A stretch of DNA of 64,000 nt from contig NZ_JAGQBH010000002.1 in assembly GCF_024345535.1 (NCBI RefSeq), positions 372,001-436,000 on the forward strand. The letters are read 5' to 3'. A program made the translations under genes and the position numbers. The notes under the pieces are model-generated. The model did no database searches. It was not told where the DNA came from and worked only from the letters and a program-made list of their open reading frames with translations. This DNA comes from Cyanobium sp. N.Huapi 1H5 (GTDB taxonomy: Bacteria > Cyanobacteriota > Cyanobacteriia > PCC-6307 > Cyanobiaceae). Positions 25,784-34,161 of this stretch are shown here, piece after piece. The number at the start of each line of letters is the position of its first letter. Position 1 is the first letter of the stretch.

Positions 25784-26971
25784 TCAGGACTTGAGGGCGA
25801 CGCGGCAGATGCGGTGCGCCGCTTCCCGCCCCCCGAACAGGTTTCGGGCCGCGGGTCCCAGCTGCAGCGCCGACAGTCCCCCCATGACGTGCACCCGGGT
25901 ACCGGGCCAGCGCAGGTCGCCGCTGAGCACGGGCCAGTCCTCGACCAGCGCCAGGGGACGCTGTTGTTGCAGCTGGCGCAGCAACGGGTGGTGGCTCACC
26001 CCCAGGCTGTGGCCGGTGGCCAGCCAGAGGCGGTCGGCCCGGTGGCGTCGGCCATCGCGGCAGTGCAGTTGCCACTGGCCCTCACGCCAGAGGGCCGAGG
26101 CGATCTGACAGCCCTCGTTCAGCTGCAGCGCTCCGGCGGCCTGCGCCTGCTGCAGCCGGCTGGCCAGCTCTGGGGTGATCGAGCCGCCGTCACGGGCCGC
26201 CAGAACCTGCTGACGGCGGCGGTGCCAGCAGGGTTCCGCCCGGAAGTCCTTGAGATACCGGGGCCCCAGCCAGCCCGGGTCGGCATCGAAGGGCTTGCGG
26301 CGCAGCGTCCGCCGGCAGAACAGGCTGACCTGGGCGCCCCGCCGGATGGCCCCCAGGGCCAGATGGGCGCTGGTCAGGCCGCCGCCGACGATCACCAGAT
26401 GCTGCCCCGCCAGACCCCGGCAGGCGCCAAGGTCGAGGCTCTGGCTGTGCTGCAGGGCGTCGGCCGGATAGGGGGCCTCGATGGCCCGGACCCAGTCCGG
26501 CAGCACCGGCGCCTCGACCCCTGTGGCGATGACCAGCCGCCGGGGGGCCAGAACCGAACCATCGCTCAGATCCAGCTCCAGGGCGTCGTCCCCGGGGGGA
26601 GCGAGCCGGATCCGCTCGACCGCCACGGCCTGCACCCGGTCGGCCAGCTGGAAGTCGGCCACGACGCTGCGGCAGAAATCGGCGAACAGCTGCGTGTGGG
26701 GAAGGCCGTAGGGACCCTCAAGCTCAGCCCCGCGCTGGCGCTCCTGGGCGAAACGGCGCAGGGCGTGGGGATTGGGATGGGGATGGTGGGGGGAGGGGGA
26801 GCGCAGCCAAGGAATCTCGTAGCGACGCATCTGGGTGTTCCAGCGCTCCAGCCAGGTGCCACTGGGGTCGAGCACCCGCAACCGCCGGCGCCACTGGGGG
26901 CGCTTCTGCAGCAGCAGGCAGCAGAGGGTGAGGGCCTGGGGGCCGGACCCGACGACCACCAACTCAGCCAC
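25784..26971 (-). CDS. Flavin-dependent monooxygenase-like FAD/NAD(P)-binding protein
   Basis: A 395-residue protein with an N-terminal FAD motif V-V-V-G-S-G-P-Q-A-L and a second nucleotide motif V-I-V-G-G-G-L-T-S-A in the middle, followed by A-T-G-H-S-L-G near the end. This resembles the FAD-NAD(P)-binding group related to siderophore N-hydroxylases, and the early loop S-P-S-P-H-H-P-H-P-N is unusual, being His/Pro-rich. Substrate unknown. A Fur-like box lies about 90 bp upstream. It is divergent from the formamidase. Confidence 0.75.
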   Translation of the reverse strand: MAELVVVGSGPQALTLCCLLLQKRPQWRRRLRVLDPSGTWLERWNTQMRRYEIPWLRSPSPHHPHPNPHALRRFAQERQRGAELEGPYGLPHTQLFADFCRSVVADFQLADRVQAVAVERIRLAPPGDDALELDLSDGSVLAPRRLVIATGVEAPVLPDWVRAIEAPYPADALQHSQSLDLGACRGLAGQHLVIVGGGLTSAHLALGAIRRGAQVSLFCRRTLRRKPFDADPGWLGPRYLKDFRAEPCWHRRRQQVLAARDGGSITPELASRLQQAQAAGALQLNEGCQIASALWREGQWQLHCRDGRRHRADRLWLATGHSLGVSHHPLLRQLQQQRPLALVEDWPVLSGDLRWPGTRVHVMGGLSALQLGPAARNLFGGREAAHRICRVALKS

Positions 26972-27058
26972 GGCGGTCGCGGGCGGCCCGCGGAAGCGGA
27001 GACAGGGGCCCGGGCGGGGAGGTCAGGCGGTGACGGGAAATGGTGGGATGGCACGGAA

Positions 27059-27073
27059 TGACAACCATTCTCA
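27059..27073 (-). promoter_or_regulatory. Candidate Fur-type box
   Basis: Read on the minus strand the 15-mer TGAGAATGGTTGTCA matches the 7-1-7 Fur consensus TGATAAT-N-ATTATCA at 11 of 14 positions. It lies between the divergent flavin oxidoreductase and formamidase genes, about 90 bp before the former. No computational score was calculated. Confidence 0.4.
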
Positions 27074-27170
27074 CACCCTTTGCTCCCCGTGACGCGCCGG
27101 GCGGCGCGCCAGCCAGGGCCACAGGCGCGAATTCGGTGGCCGAGGCGACAGTTTCGGCTGGGATGCAGTG

Positions 27171-27199
27171 TCAAGAATGAAAATGACTTTCATTCTTGA
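27171..27199. promoter_or_regulatory. Perfect 12-bp inverted repeat before the formamidase start
   Basis: TCAAGAATGAAA (27171-27182) and TTTCATTCTTGA (27188-27199) are exact reverse complements separated by 5 bases, ending 4 bases before the ATG at 27204. It occupies the place of the ribosome-binding site and could be an operator for a dimeric repressor (the core AATGAAA-N5-TTTCATT recalls Fur/Zur-type sites) or an RNA hairpin that controls translation. Confidence 0.65.
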
Positions 27200-27203
27200 T
27201 TTC

Positions 27204-28226
27204 ATGGGAAGCACCGGCAGCGTCAGCGCCTGGGAGGAAGCCCTCCTCGTGGCGATGATCCAGTACCCCGTCCCCGTGATCAAAGGCCCCGCGGACATCC
27301 AGACCCAGGTGGATCAGATCTGCAAGGCGGTCGCTTCCACCAAGGCCGGCTACCCCGATCTCGACCTGGTCGTGTTCCCGGAGTACTCCACCCAGGGACT
27401 GAACACCGCCATCTGGACCTACGACGAGATGCTGCTGCGCATCGACTCCCCCGAAATCGACCGCTTCCGCGAGGCCTGCCGGGATAACGACGTCTGGGGG
27501 GTCTTCTCGCTGATGGAGCAGAACGACGACCCCAGCCTGCCGCCGTTCAACACGGCCATCATCATCAATTCCCAGGGTGAGATTGCCCTGCACTACCGCA
27601 AACTGCAGCCCTGGGTGCCGATCGAACCCTGGTCGCCGGGCAACTACGGCATGCCCGTCTGCGAGGGCCCCAAGGGTTCCAGGCTGGCAGTCTGCATCTG
27701 CCATGACGGCATGTTCCCCGAACTGGCCCGGGAGGCCGCCTACAAGGGGGCCAATGTCTACATCCGCATCTCCGGCTATTCCACCCAGGTCAACGACCAG
27801 TGGATCTGGACCAACCGCACCAACGCCTGGCAGAACCTGATGTACACCATCTCGGTCAACCTGGCCGGGTATGACGGCGTCTTCTACTACTTCGGAGAAG
27901 GCACCGTCTGCAATTACGACGGCAACGTGTTGCAGCAGGGCCACAGAAACCCCTGGGAGATCGTCACCGCCGAGCTGTTCCCCCGCCTGGTGGACAAGGC
28001 GCGGGAGAACTGGGCTCTGGAGAACAACATCTTCAACCTGGGCTGCCGCGCCTATGTGGGCAAACCCGGTGGGGAGAAGGAGAACTACCTCACCTGGGTC
28101 AGGGATCTGGCCAACGGCTGCTACAAGCTCCCCTGGGACGAGAAGATCAGGATCCGGGACGGCTGGAAGTACTACCCGGAGGGCGTCAAGCTGGGGCCAA
28201 TCAGCCAGGCCGGCCTGCCCGGCTGA
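27204..28226 (+). CDS. amiF: Formamidase (AmiF-type)
   Basis: A 340-residue nitrilase-superfamily amidase that hydrolyses formamide to formate and ammonia. It matches the Helicobacter AmiF pattern almost position for position as recalled: E60, K133 and C166 form the triad ([19 protein letters not shown]), and the N-terminus M-G-S-T-G-S aligns with M-G-S-I-G-S, which fixes the start at 27204 rather than the GTG at 27168. It would supply ammonium nitrogen. A perfect palindrome lies directly upstream. Codon use appears slightly less GC-rich than its neighbours. Confidence 0.95.
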   Translation: MGSTGSVSAWEEALLVAMIQYPVPVIKGPADIQTQVDQICKAVASTKAGYPDLDLVVFPEYSTQGLNTAIWTYDEMLLRIDSPEIDRFREACRDNDVWGVFSLMEQNDDPSLPPFNTAIIINSQGEIALHYRKLQPWVPIEPWSPGNYGMPVCEGPKGSRLAVCICHDGMFPELAREAAYKGANVYIRISGYSTQVNDQWIWTNRTNAWQNLMYTISVNLAGYDGVFYYFGEGTVCNYDGNVLQQGHRNPWEIVTAELFPRLVDKARENWALENNIFNLGCRAYVGKPGGEKENYLTWVRDLANGCYKLPWDEKIRIRDGWKYYPEGVKLGPISQAGLPG

Positions 28227-28256
28227 CGCGGCCCCGGTAGGCCGGGCGGGGGAGCC

Positions 28257-30371
28257 TCAGCCCCCTGCCGCCACCAGCCCCGAGTGCCGGATCAGGGCCT
28301 CCGGGCTGGGGGGCCGGCCCCGGAAGGTCTCGAACACCTCGCCGGGATGGCGGCTGCCGCCGAGGCTGAGCACCGTCTCACGGAAGCGGCGGCCGGTGGC
28401 CTGGATCGCCGCTTCGTTCTCCAGCCCCACCTCCTCGAAGGCGCTGAAGGCATCGGAGCTGAGCACCTCGGCCCACTTGTAGGAGTAGTAGCCGGCGGAA
28501 TAGCCGCCGGCGAAGATGTGGCCGAAGGAGCAGAGGAAGGCGTCCTCCTCGATCGGCTCCAGCACCGTGGTGGTGACGGCGATCTCCCGGCGCAGCTGCT
28601 CCGGTGTCTTGCCGCACTCCGGCGTCCACTGGCTGTGGAGCCGCAGGTCGGTGAGGGCGAAGTGCACCTGGCGCAGGGTGGCGGCACCCCCCATGAAGGT
28701 GCGGGCGGCCCGGAGCTTGGCGAACTCCGCCTCCGGCAGCGGTTCGCCGCTCTGCCAGTGGCGGGCCATCCCCATCAGGGTGGCGTGGTCGTAGCACCAG
28801 TTCTCCATGAACTGGCTGGGCAGTTCCACCGCATCCCACTCCACGTTGTTGATGCCGGCCGCCTGGGGACGGTCCACCGTGGTGAGCATGTGCTGGAGGC
28901 CATGGCCGAACTCGTGGAAGAGGGTCTCCACCTCCTCGAAGGTCATCAGGCTGGGGGTGTCTCCAACCGGAGGGCTCTGGTTGCAGACCAGATAGGCAAC
29001 GGGCAGCACCGGCGCTCCGGCTTCGTCCACCGAGCGCACCAGGCATTCATCCATCCAGGCGCCGCCGCGCTTGCTGCCAGGGCGGCTGTAGGGATCCAGG
29101 TAGAAGGCCGCCAGGGGCTCGCCGCTGGCGGCGTCATCGACGCGGAAGAAACGCACATCCGGATGCCAGACGGGCGCCTCGCCATCGGCCGGGCGGATGC
29201 GGATGCCGAACAGGCGGTCGCAGAGGCCGAACAGCCCATCGAGCACCCGGGGCAGGGGGAACCAGGGGCGCAGGGCCTCGCTGTCGAGATCGAAGGCCTC
29301 CTGGCGCCGCACCTCCGCCCAGAAACTCACATCCCAGGGCTTGAGGTCCGCCGCCTCGGCCGCCCCCTCGCGGGCCGCACAGGCGCGCAACGCCTCCAGT
29401 TCCTGAAGGGCCACCGGATAGGCGGCGGAGCGCAGGTCCTCCAGCAGGGCCTCCACGTCCGCCACCGAACCGGCCATCTTCGCGGCCAGGCTCACCTCGG
29501 CCCAGGACCCATAGCCCAGGCGCTGGGCCTGCTCCCGCCGCAGGGTGAGAATCCGCTCGATCGCCGGCCAGTTGCCGTCGGTCTTGCCCGAAGCCCGGCT
29601 CACGTGGGCCTTGTAGGCGATCTCCCGCAGATCGCGGCGATGGCTGTACTTCAGGAAGGGGCCGAAGCGGGGCATGTCGAGCCCCAGCAGCCAGGGGCCC
29701 CCGGCCGCCGTGGCCTCGCCATCGCCGGCGTCACGGGCGGCCTGGGCCAGCTGCTCCTTGAGGCTCTCGGGCAACCCCTCCACCTCGGCCGGATCGCTGA
29801 GCCGCAGGGTCCAGGCGTTGGTGGCATCGAGCACCCGGTTGCCGAACGCGGTGGCCAGCTCCGCCAGCTCCTGGCTGGCGGCGTTGAAGGCCTCCTGCAC
29901 CTCGCCCTCCAGGCCCACGCCCCGCAGCTCCATGTCGCGCAGTTCCGCCGTCAGGATCCGCTCCTGGGTGGCATCGAGTCCGCCCTGGGCCTGGAGGCTG
30001 CGCAGCGCCTCGAACAGCACCCGGCTCTGGCCGGCCCGGTTGCCGAAGGCCACCACGGCCGCCTGCTGGCTGGCGTGGGCCTCGCGCAGTTCCGGGCTGT
30101 TGCAGACACCGTTGAGATGGCTGACCACCCCCCAGCTCCAGCGCAGCCGCTCCCCCAGCCGGTGCAAGGGATCCATCACCTCCGCCCAGGCCAGGTTCCG
30201 GCCCTCCGCCGCCGCCGCCGCCAGATCCGCTTCCAGCCGATCGAGCTCCGCCTGGAGGGTGCTCAGCAGCGCGGGGATGTGGGCCACCACCTGGTCGGGA
30301 GTGATGGCCTCGAAGCGGGGCAGGCCCTCGCCGGCCAGCAGGGCGGGGGGGCTCTGGAGGGTGGTGGTCAT
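28257..30371 (-). CDS. M3-family metallopeptidase (oligopeptidase A-like)
   Basis: A 704-residue zinc oligopeptidase, the usual length for the family. The zinc motif T-L-F-H-E-F-G-H-G-L-Q-H lies at about residue 480, with the third ligand Glu in the following N-N-V-E-W-D-A-V-E segment. The N-terminal two thirds is the helical substrate-gating part. Cytoplasmic; degrades short peptides, including cleaved signal peptides in related bacteria. The start at 30371 (M-T-T-T-L) is clear. Confidence 0.94.
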   Translation of the reverse strand: MTTTLQSPPALLAGEGLPRFEAITPDQVVAHIPALLSTLQAELDRLEADLAAAAAEGRNLAWAEVMDPLHRLGERLRWSWGVVSHLNGVCNSPELREAHASQQAAVVAFGNRAGQSRVLFEALRSLQAQGGLDATQERILTAELRDMELRGVGLEGEVQEAFNAASQELAELATAFGNRVLDATNAWTLRLSDPAEVEGLPESLKEQLAQAARDAGDGEATAAGGPWLLGLDMPRFGPFLKYSHRRDLREIAYKAHVSRASGKTDGNWPAIERILTLRREQAQRLGYGSWAEVSLAAKMAGSVADVEALLEDLRSAAYPVALQELEALRACAAREGAAEAADLKPWDVSFWAEVRRQEAFDLDSEALRPWFPLPRVLDGLFGLCDRLFGIRIRPADGEAPVWHPDVRFFRVDDAASGEPLAAFYLDPYSRPGSKRGGAWMDECLVRSVDEAGAPVLPVAYLVCNQSPPVGDTPSLMTFEEVETLFHEFGHGLQHMLTTVDRPQAAGINNVEWDAVELPSQFMENWCYDHATLMGMARHWQSGEPLPEAEFAKLRAARTFMGGAATLRQVHFALTDLRLHSQWTPECGKTPEQLRREIAVTTTVLEPIEEDAFLCSFGHIFAGGYSAGYYSYKWAEVLSSDAFSAFEEVGLENEAAIQATGRRFRETVLSLGGSRHPGEVFETFRGRPPSPEALIRHSGLVAAGG

Positions 30372-30432
30372 CGCCGGGCTGCCGCTTCGATGGAAGACCC
30401 CATTTCAGCCCACCCGGGCGCCGGGCGGGGTG

Positions 30433-32028
30433 TCAGCCGAGGGCGGCCATCCGTCCCATGGCCACGGCGCCGGTGCTGGCCAGCTCGGCGGCCAGGCCGT
30501 TGGTGCTGGCTTCGTAGAGATCGATCGCCACCCGCGGCCAGAAGCCGATCACCAGGGTGGGCACCAGCAGGGTGAGGCCGATCAGCAGCTCCCGGGGCTT
30601 CATGTCACCCACCACCGCCAGCGCCGGGATCCGGGGACCGAAGAAGACCCGGCGGCAGAGGGAGAGCAGGTAGACCGGGGTGAGCACCAGGCCGATGGCC
30701 GCCAGCACGATCGTGATCACCCGGAAGCCGACCGTGAAGCCGTCGTAGGAGGTGACCCCGAGGAACACGGTGATCTCGCTGATGAAGCCGCTCATCCCCG
30801 GCAGGGCCAGGGAGGCCAGGGAGCTGGCCAGGAAGAAGGCGAAGGTGATCGGCAGCACCTTGGCCAGACCGCCCATGTTGGGGATCGAGAGGGTCTCGGT
30901 GCGTTCGTAGAAGACGCCGGTGACGAAGAACATCGCCGCGGCGATCAGCCCGTGGCTGATCATCTGCAGCATGGCTCCGCTCATCCCCAGGGCATCGACC
31001 GCGCCGATGCCCAGCAGCACGAAGCCCATGTGGCTGACGGAACTGCAGGCGATGCGGCGCTTGACGTTGTCCTGGGCGAAGGCGTTGAGGGCCCCGTAGA
31101 CGATGTTGATGATGCCCAGAACGATCAGGGCAGGAGCGAGCCGCAGGTGCACCTCCGGCAGCATCTGGACGTTGAAGCGCAGCAGGGCGTAGCCCCCCAT
31201 CTTCAGCAGCACCCCCGCCAGCAGCATCGACACCGGCGCATTGGCTTCACCGTGGGCATCGGGCAGCCAGGTGTGCAGCGGGAACATCGGCAGCTTCACC
31301 CCGAAACCGACCAGGAAGCCCAGGTAACAGAGCAGGCCGAAGGTGCCGCCGGGGGAGCGGGCCGCCAGTTCGCTGAGGTTGAGGGTGAAGGTGTCGCCGG
31401 AGAGGGCCAGGGCCAGGCCGCTGATCAGGATCAGCAGCGAGGCGGTGGCTGTGTAGAGGATGAACTTGGTGGCGGCATACTGGCGCTGCTTGCCGCCCCA
31501 GATGGCGATCAGCAGATAGACGGGCACCAGCTCCAGTTCCCAGGCCAGGAAGAACAGCAGGAAGTCCTGGGAGAGAAACACCAGGCTCTGGGCCGTGGCC
31601 TGAACCAGCAGCAGGGCGAAGTAGAGGCGGGTCTTGAGGCGGATGTTCCAGCTGGCCGCCACCGACAGCAGGGTGACCAGGCCGCTGAGCACCACCAGGG
31701 GGGCGGAGAGACCATCGGCGGCGAGGGACCATTCCAGGCCGAGGGCCGGCACCCAGGCCACGCGCTCCACCAGCTGCAGGCCGCCGAGGCTGGCGTCGAA
31801 ATGGCGGGCGAAGACCCAGAGGATCAGGGCCAGATCCACACCGAGCACCCCCAGGGCCAGGGTGCGGGGCAGGCGGGGGTCGCTGCCGTCACCGGGCAGC
31901 AGGGGCATCACCAGGGCGGCGGTGGCGGGCAGCAGCACGATCAGGCTGAGCCACGGAAAACCCGCCTCGGTGAGTCCGGAAGGTAGGGAAGAGGACGCGA
32001 GCGAAAGGGGCAGGCTGGCGTCCATCAC
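30433..32028 (-). CDS. ndhD: NAD(P)H-quinone oxidoreductase subunit 4 (NdhD)
   Basis: A 531-residue proton-pumping NDH-1 subunit with about 14 membrane helices. Key residues typical of the antiporter-like subunits are visible: Glu in [10 protein letters not shown] and Lys in [19 protein letters not shown]. It participates in cyclic electron flow and respiration in the thylakoid membrane. Cyanobacteria have several NdhD paralogues (D1/D2 respiratory, D3/D4 for CO2 uptake); the sequence is most like the D1/D2 type, but this cannot be settled by eye. Confidence 0.93.
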   Translation of the reverse strand: MMDASLPLSLASSSLPSGLTEAGFPWLSLIVLLPATAALVMPLLPGDGSDPRLPRTLALGVLGVDLALILWVFARHFDASLGGLQLVERVAWVPALGLEWSLAADGLSAPLVVLSGLVTLLSVAASWNIRLKTRLYFALLLVQATAQSLVFLSQDFLLFFLAWELELVPVYLLIAIWGGKQRQYAATKFILYTATASLLILISGLALALSGDTFTLNLSELAARSPGGTFGLLCYLGFLVGFGVKLPMFPLHTWLPDAHGEANAPVSMLLAGVLLKMGGYALLRFNVQMLPEVHLRLAPALIVLGIINIVYGALNAFAQDNVKRRIACSSVSHMGFVLLGIGAVDALGMSGAMLQMISHGLIAAAMFFVTGVFYERTETLSIPNMGGLAKVLPITFAFFLASSLASLALPGMSGFISEITVFLGVTSYDGFTVGFRVITIVLAAIGLVLTPVYLLSLCRRVFFGPRIPALAVVGDMKPRELLIGLTLLVPTLVIGFWPRVAIDLYEASTNGLAAELASTGAVAMGRMAALG

Positions 32029-32109
32029 TGTGGGGTGCTCCAGGCAGGAAGTATGACGGGAGACGCTCCCGCGCCGGGACGATGTCCCCGGGCGGCAGAG
32101 CCTATCAAC

Positions 32110-32125
32110 TGAGTAGTTCTACTCA
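32110..32125. repeat. Short perfect inverted repeat at the end of thrB
   Basis: TGAGTAG-TT-CTACTCA, 7 bp on each side, overlapping the thrB stop codon. The loop is too short for a good RNA hairpin and no T-run follows; a protein site is possible. Confidence 0.3.
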
Positions 32126-33093
32126 CCGAGAACGGCCTGTGGGTGGCTTCCCTCGGGCAGGGGGGCCCAGCTGCTGCCGCCCTCCTGGAGTCCCAGCACG
32201 GCGCTGTGGCTGCTCACCCCCTCCCCCAGCCAGGCGTGGGTCATGGCCTCCCCCACCGCCGCCGCCCGGTCCTCGGGGGCCAGGGCCAGCAGGCTGGGCC
32301 CGGCGCCGCTGATCACGCAGCCCCAGGCCCCGGCCTCCATGGCGGCCTCCCGCACCGCCCTCCCCCCCTGGATCAGTCCCCAGCGGTAGGGCTCATGGAT
32401 GCGGTCATGCATGCCATCGGCGATCAGATCGCCGTTGCCTGTGCGCAGCCCCTGCAGCAAAAGAGTGAGGGCCCCCAGATTCATCACGGCGTCGCTGATC
32501 GGGATGCTGCGGGGCATGGCGCGGCGCGCCTCGCTCGTGCTCAGCCGGATGGTGGGGATGGCCACCACGGCCTTCACGGCCGGGTTCCACTCGCAGCGCA
32601 CCACCCGCCAGCGATGGGAAGCGGCCCGCGCCGTCAGGCACAGACCCCCGAGCAGGGAGGGCACCACGTTGTCGGGATGGCCCTCGATGTCGATCGCCAG
32701 CTCCAGCAGCTTCTCGCGGCTGAGGGGCTCCCCCACCAGGGCATTGGCGCCGATCAGGCCCGCCACGATGGCGGTGGCGCTGCTGCCCAGACCGCGGGCC
32801 GGGGGCACCGCCAGCTGCACCCGCGCCTCCAGGGCCACCGCCTCCACCCCCACCTCGCGCCAGACCCGTTGGGCCGAGCGGTAGACCAGGTTGTCGGGGC
32901 CGCCGCGCAGGTGGGCCCCCTCGGGGCCCTCGATGATCAGCTCGAACCGCTCACCGCCCCCCTCGATCACCCGCAGCTCGAAGCGGTTGCCGAGATCCAG
33001 GGCAGCGCCGAGGCAATCGAAACCCGGGCCGATGTTGGCGGTGGTGGCGGGTACCGCCACCACCACCCCCTGGCCGATCTGGGGCCGGACCAT
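32119..33093 (-). CDS. thrB: Homoserine kinase
   Basis: A 324-residue GHMP-family kinase phosphorylating homoserine in threonine synthesis. Visible: P-A-T-T-A-N-I-G-P-G-F-D near the start, the ATP loop P-P-A-R-G-L-G-S-S-A-T-A and the C-terminal V-I-S-G-A-G-P-S-L-L. It lies in a minus-strand run thrS-glk-thrB-ndhD. Confidence 0.95.
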   Translation of the reverse strand: MVRPQIGQGVVVAVPATTANIGPGFDCLGAALDLGNRFELRVIEGGGERFELIIEGPEGAHLRGGPDNLVYRSAQRVWREVGVEAVALEARVQLAVPPARGLGSSATAIVAGLIGANALVGEPLSREKLLELAIDIEGHPDNVVPSLLGGLCLTARAASHRWRVVRCEWNPAVKAVVAIPTIRLSTSEARRAMPRSIPISDAVMNLGALTLLLQGLRTGNGDLIADGMHDRIHEPYRWGLIQGGRAVREAAMEAGAWGCVISGAGPSLLALAPEDRAAAVGEAMTHAWLGEGVSSHSAVLGLQEGGSSWAPLPEGSHPQAVLGE

Positions 33094-33129
33094 AAATGAC
33101 CTGTCGTTGGGCTCAGTGTTGCAGCCGAC

Positions 33130-34161
33130 TCAGCCCAGCAGCATCCGGGCCCGGCAGGCGGCGCTGAAGGTGCCGACCCCCGGATCCACCACGGCGGTGA
33201 TGGGCATCGGCTCCAGGGTGGAGCGCAGCCGGCCCTTGTTCAGAAACGGGCCCAGGAAGGATTCCGAGCGCAGGCCGTCCAGCAGCTTGGCGGCCGTGCC
33301 CCCCGCCAGCCAGAGTCCGCCGCGGCTCAGGCCGGCCAGGGCCAGGTCGCCGCAGACACTGCCGTAGGCCCCGAGCCAGAGCTCCAGGGCGTCAGCCGCC
33401 AGGGGATCCCCGGCGGCGGCGGCCAGGGCCACCGCGGCCGGCAGGTCGGAACGGTCGGGCCCATCACCGGCCTCGCTCCAGAGCCTGGCCGGGCCGCTGA
33501 GGGGATGGTCGCCGCCGGGGTGGCGCCGTTCCAGCAGCCAGCGGGCCACATGGCCCAGGCCGGTGCCGCTCACCACCCGCTCGATCGAGATCCGCTCCAC
33601 GGCCAGATCGGCCCTGAGCCACTGCTTGAGGTCCCATTCGGCCGCCGAACGGGGGGCGAACTCCCCGTGGGCCGCCTCGCTGGGGAGGGCCCGCAGGCCC
33701 GCGTCCGTGGGCAGCCCCATGGCCACCCCCAGGCCGGTGCCCGCCCCCAGCACCAGCAGTGGCGCCTGCGGATCCCTTTGGCCCTCCCGCACCGGGGCCG
33801 TCTGGGCCGCATCGAGATGGGGCAGGCCGTAGATGAGCACGGCGAAATCGTTGACCAGCTCCACCAGCGGCAGTCCGCAGCTGCGGGCCAGGTCGGCGGT
33901 GTCGAGCACCCAGGGCAAGTTGGTGAGCCGGGCCCGGCCCCCCTCCACCGGACCGGCCACCGCGAAGCAGGCGGCGGCAGGAACACCTCCGGCCACCGGC
34001 CCGGCGACGGCCAGGAAGTGGCGCACCATCGGCGCCAGGTCCTGCCAGTCCGCCGAGGCGAACCGCTCCTCCAGCACCGGCTCGGGCCGCTCCCCGCCCG
34101 GCCGCCAGAGGCTGAGGAGCGTCTTGGTGCCGCCGATGTCGCCCGCCAGCAGGAGGCTCAT
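33130..34161 (-). CDS. glk: Glucokinase (ROK-unrelated, Glk type)
   Basis: A 343-residue glucokinase. The phosphate 1 motif L-A-G-D-I-G-G-T-K-T at the N-terminus, L-V-N-D-F-A and G-A-G-T-G-L-G (phosphate 2 region), and G-G-T-A-A-K near the end match the bacterial Glk family. It phosphorylates glucose, probably from glycogen or sucrose breakdown. The start overlaps the thrS stop by four bases (ATGA). Confidence 0.92.
   Translation of the reverse strand: MSLLLAGDIGGTKTLLSLWRPGGERPEPVLEERFASADWQDLAPMVRHFLAVAGPVAGGVPAAACFAVAGPVEGGRARLTNLPWVLDTADLARSCGLPLVELVNDFAVLIYGLPHLDAAQTAPVREGQRDPQAPLLVLGAGTGLGVAMGLPTDAGLRALPSEAAHGEFAPRSAAEWDLKQWLRADLAVERISIERVVSGTGLGHVARWLLERRHPGGDHPLSGPARLWSEAGDGPDRSDLPAAVALAAAAGDPLAADALELWLGAYGSVCGDLALAGLSRGGLWLAGGTAAKLLDGLRSESFLGPFLNKGRLRSTLEPMPITAVVDPGVGTFSAACRARMLLG

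Noticed and set aside
27168-27203. GTG start giving a longer formamidase
   Set aside because: The first codons encode part of the palindrome, and the internal M-G-S-T-G-S matches the family N-terminus.
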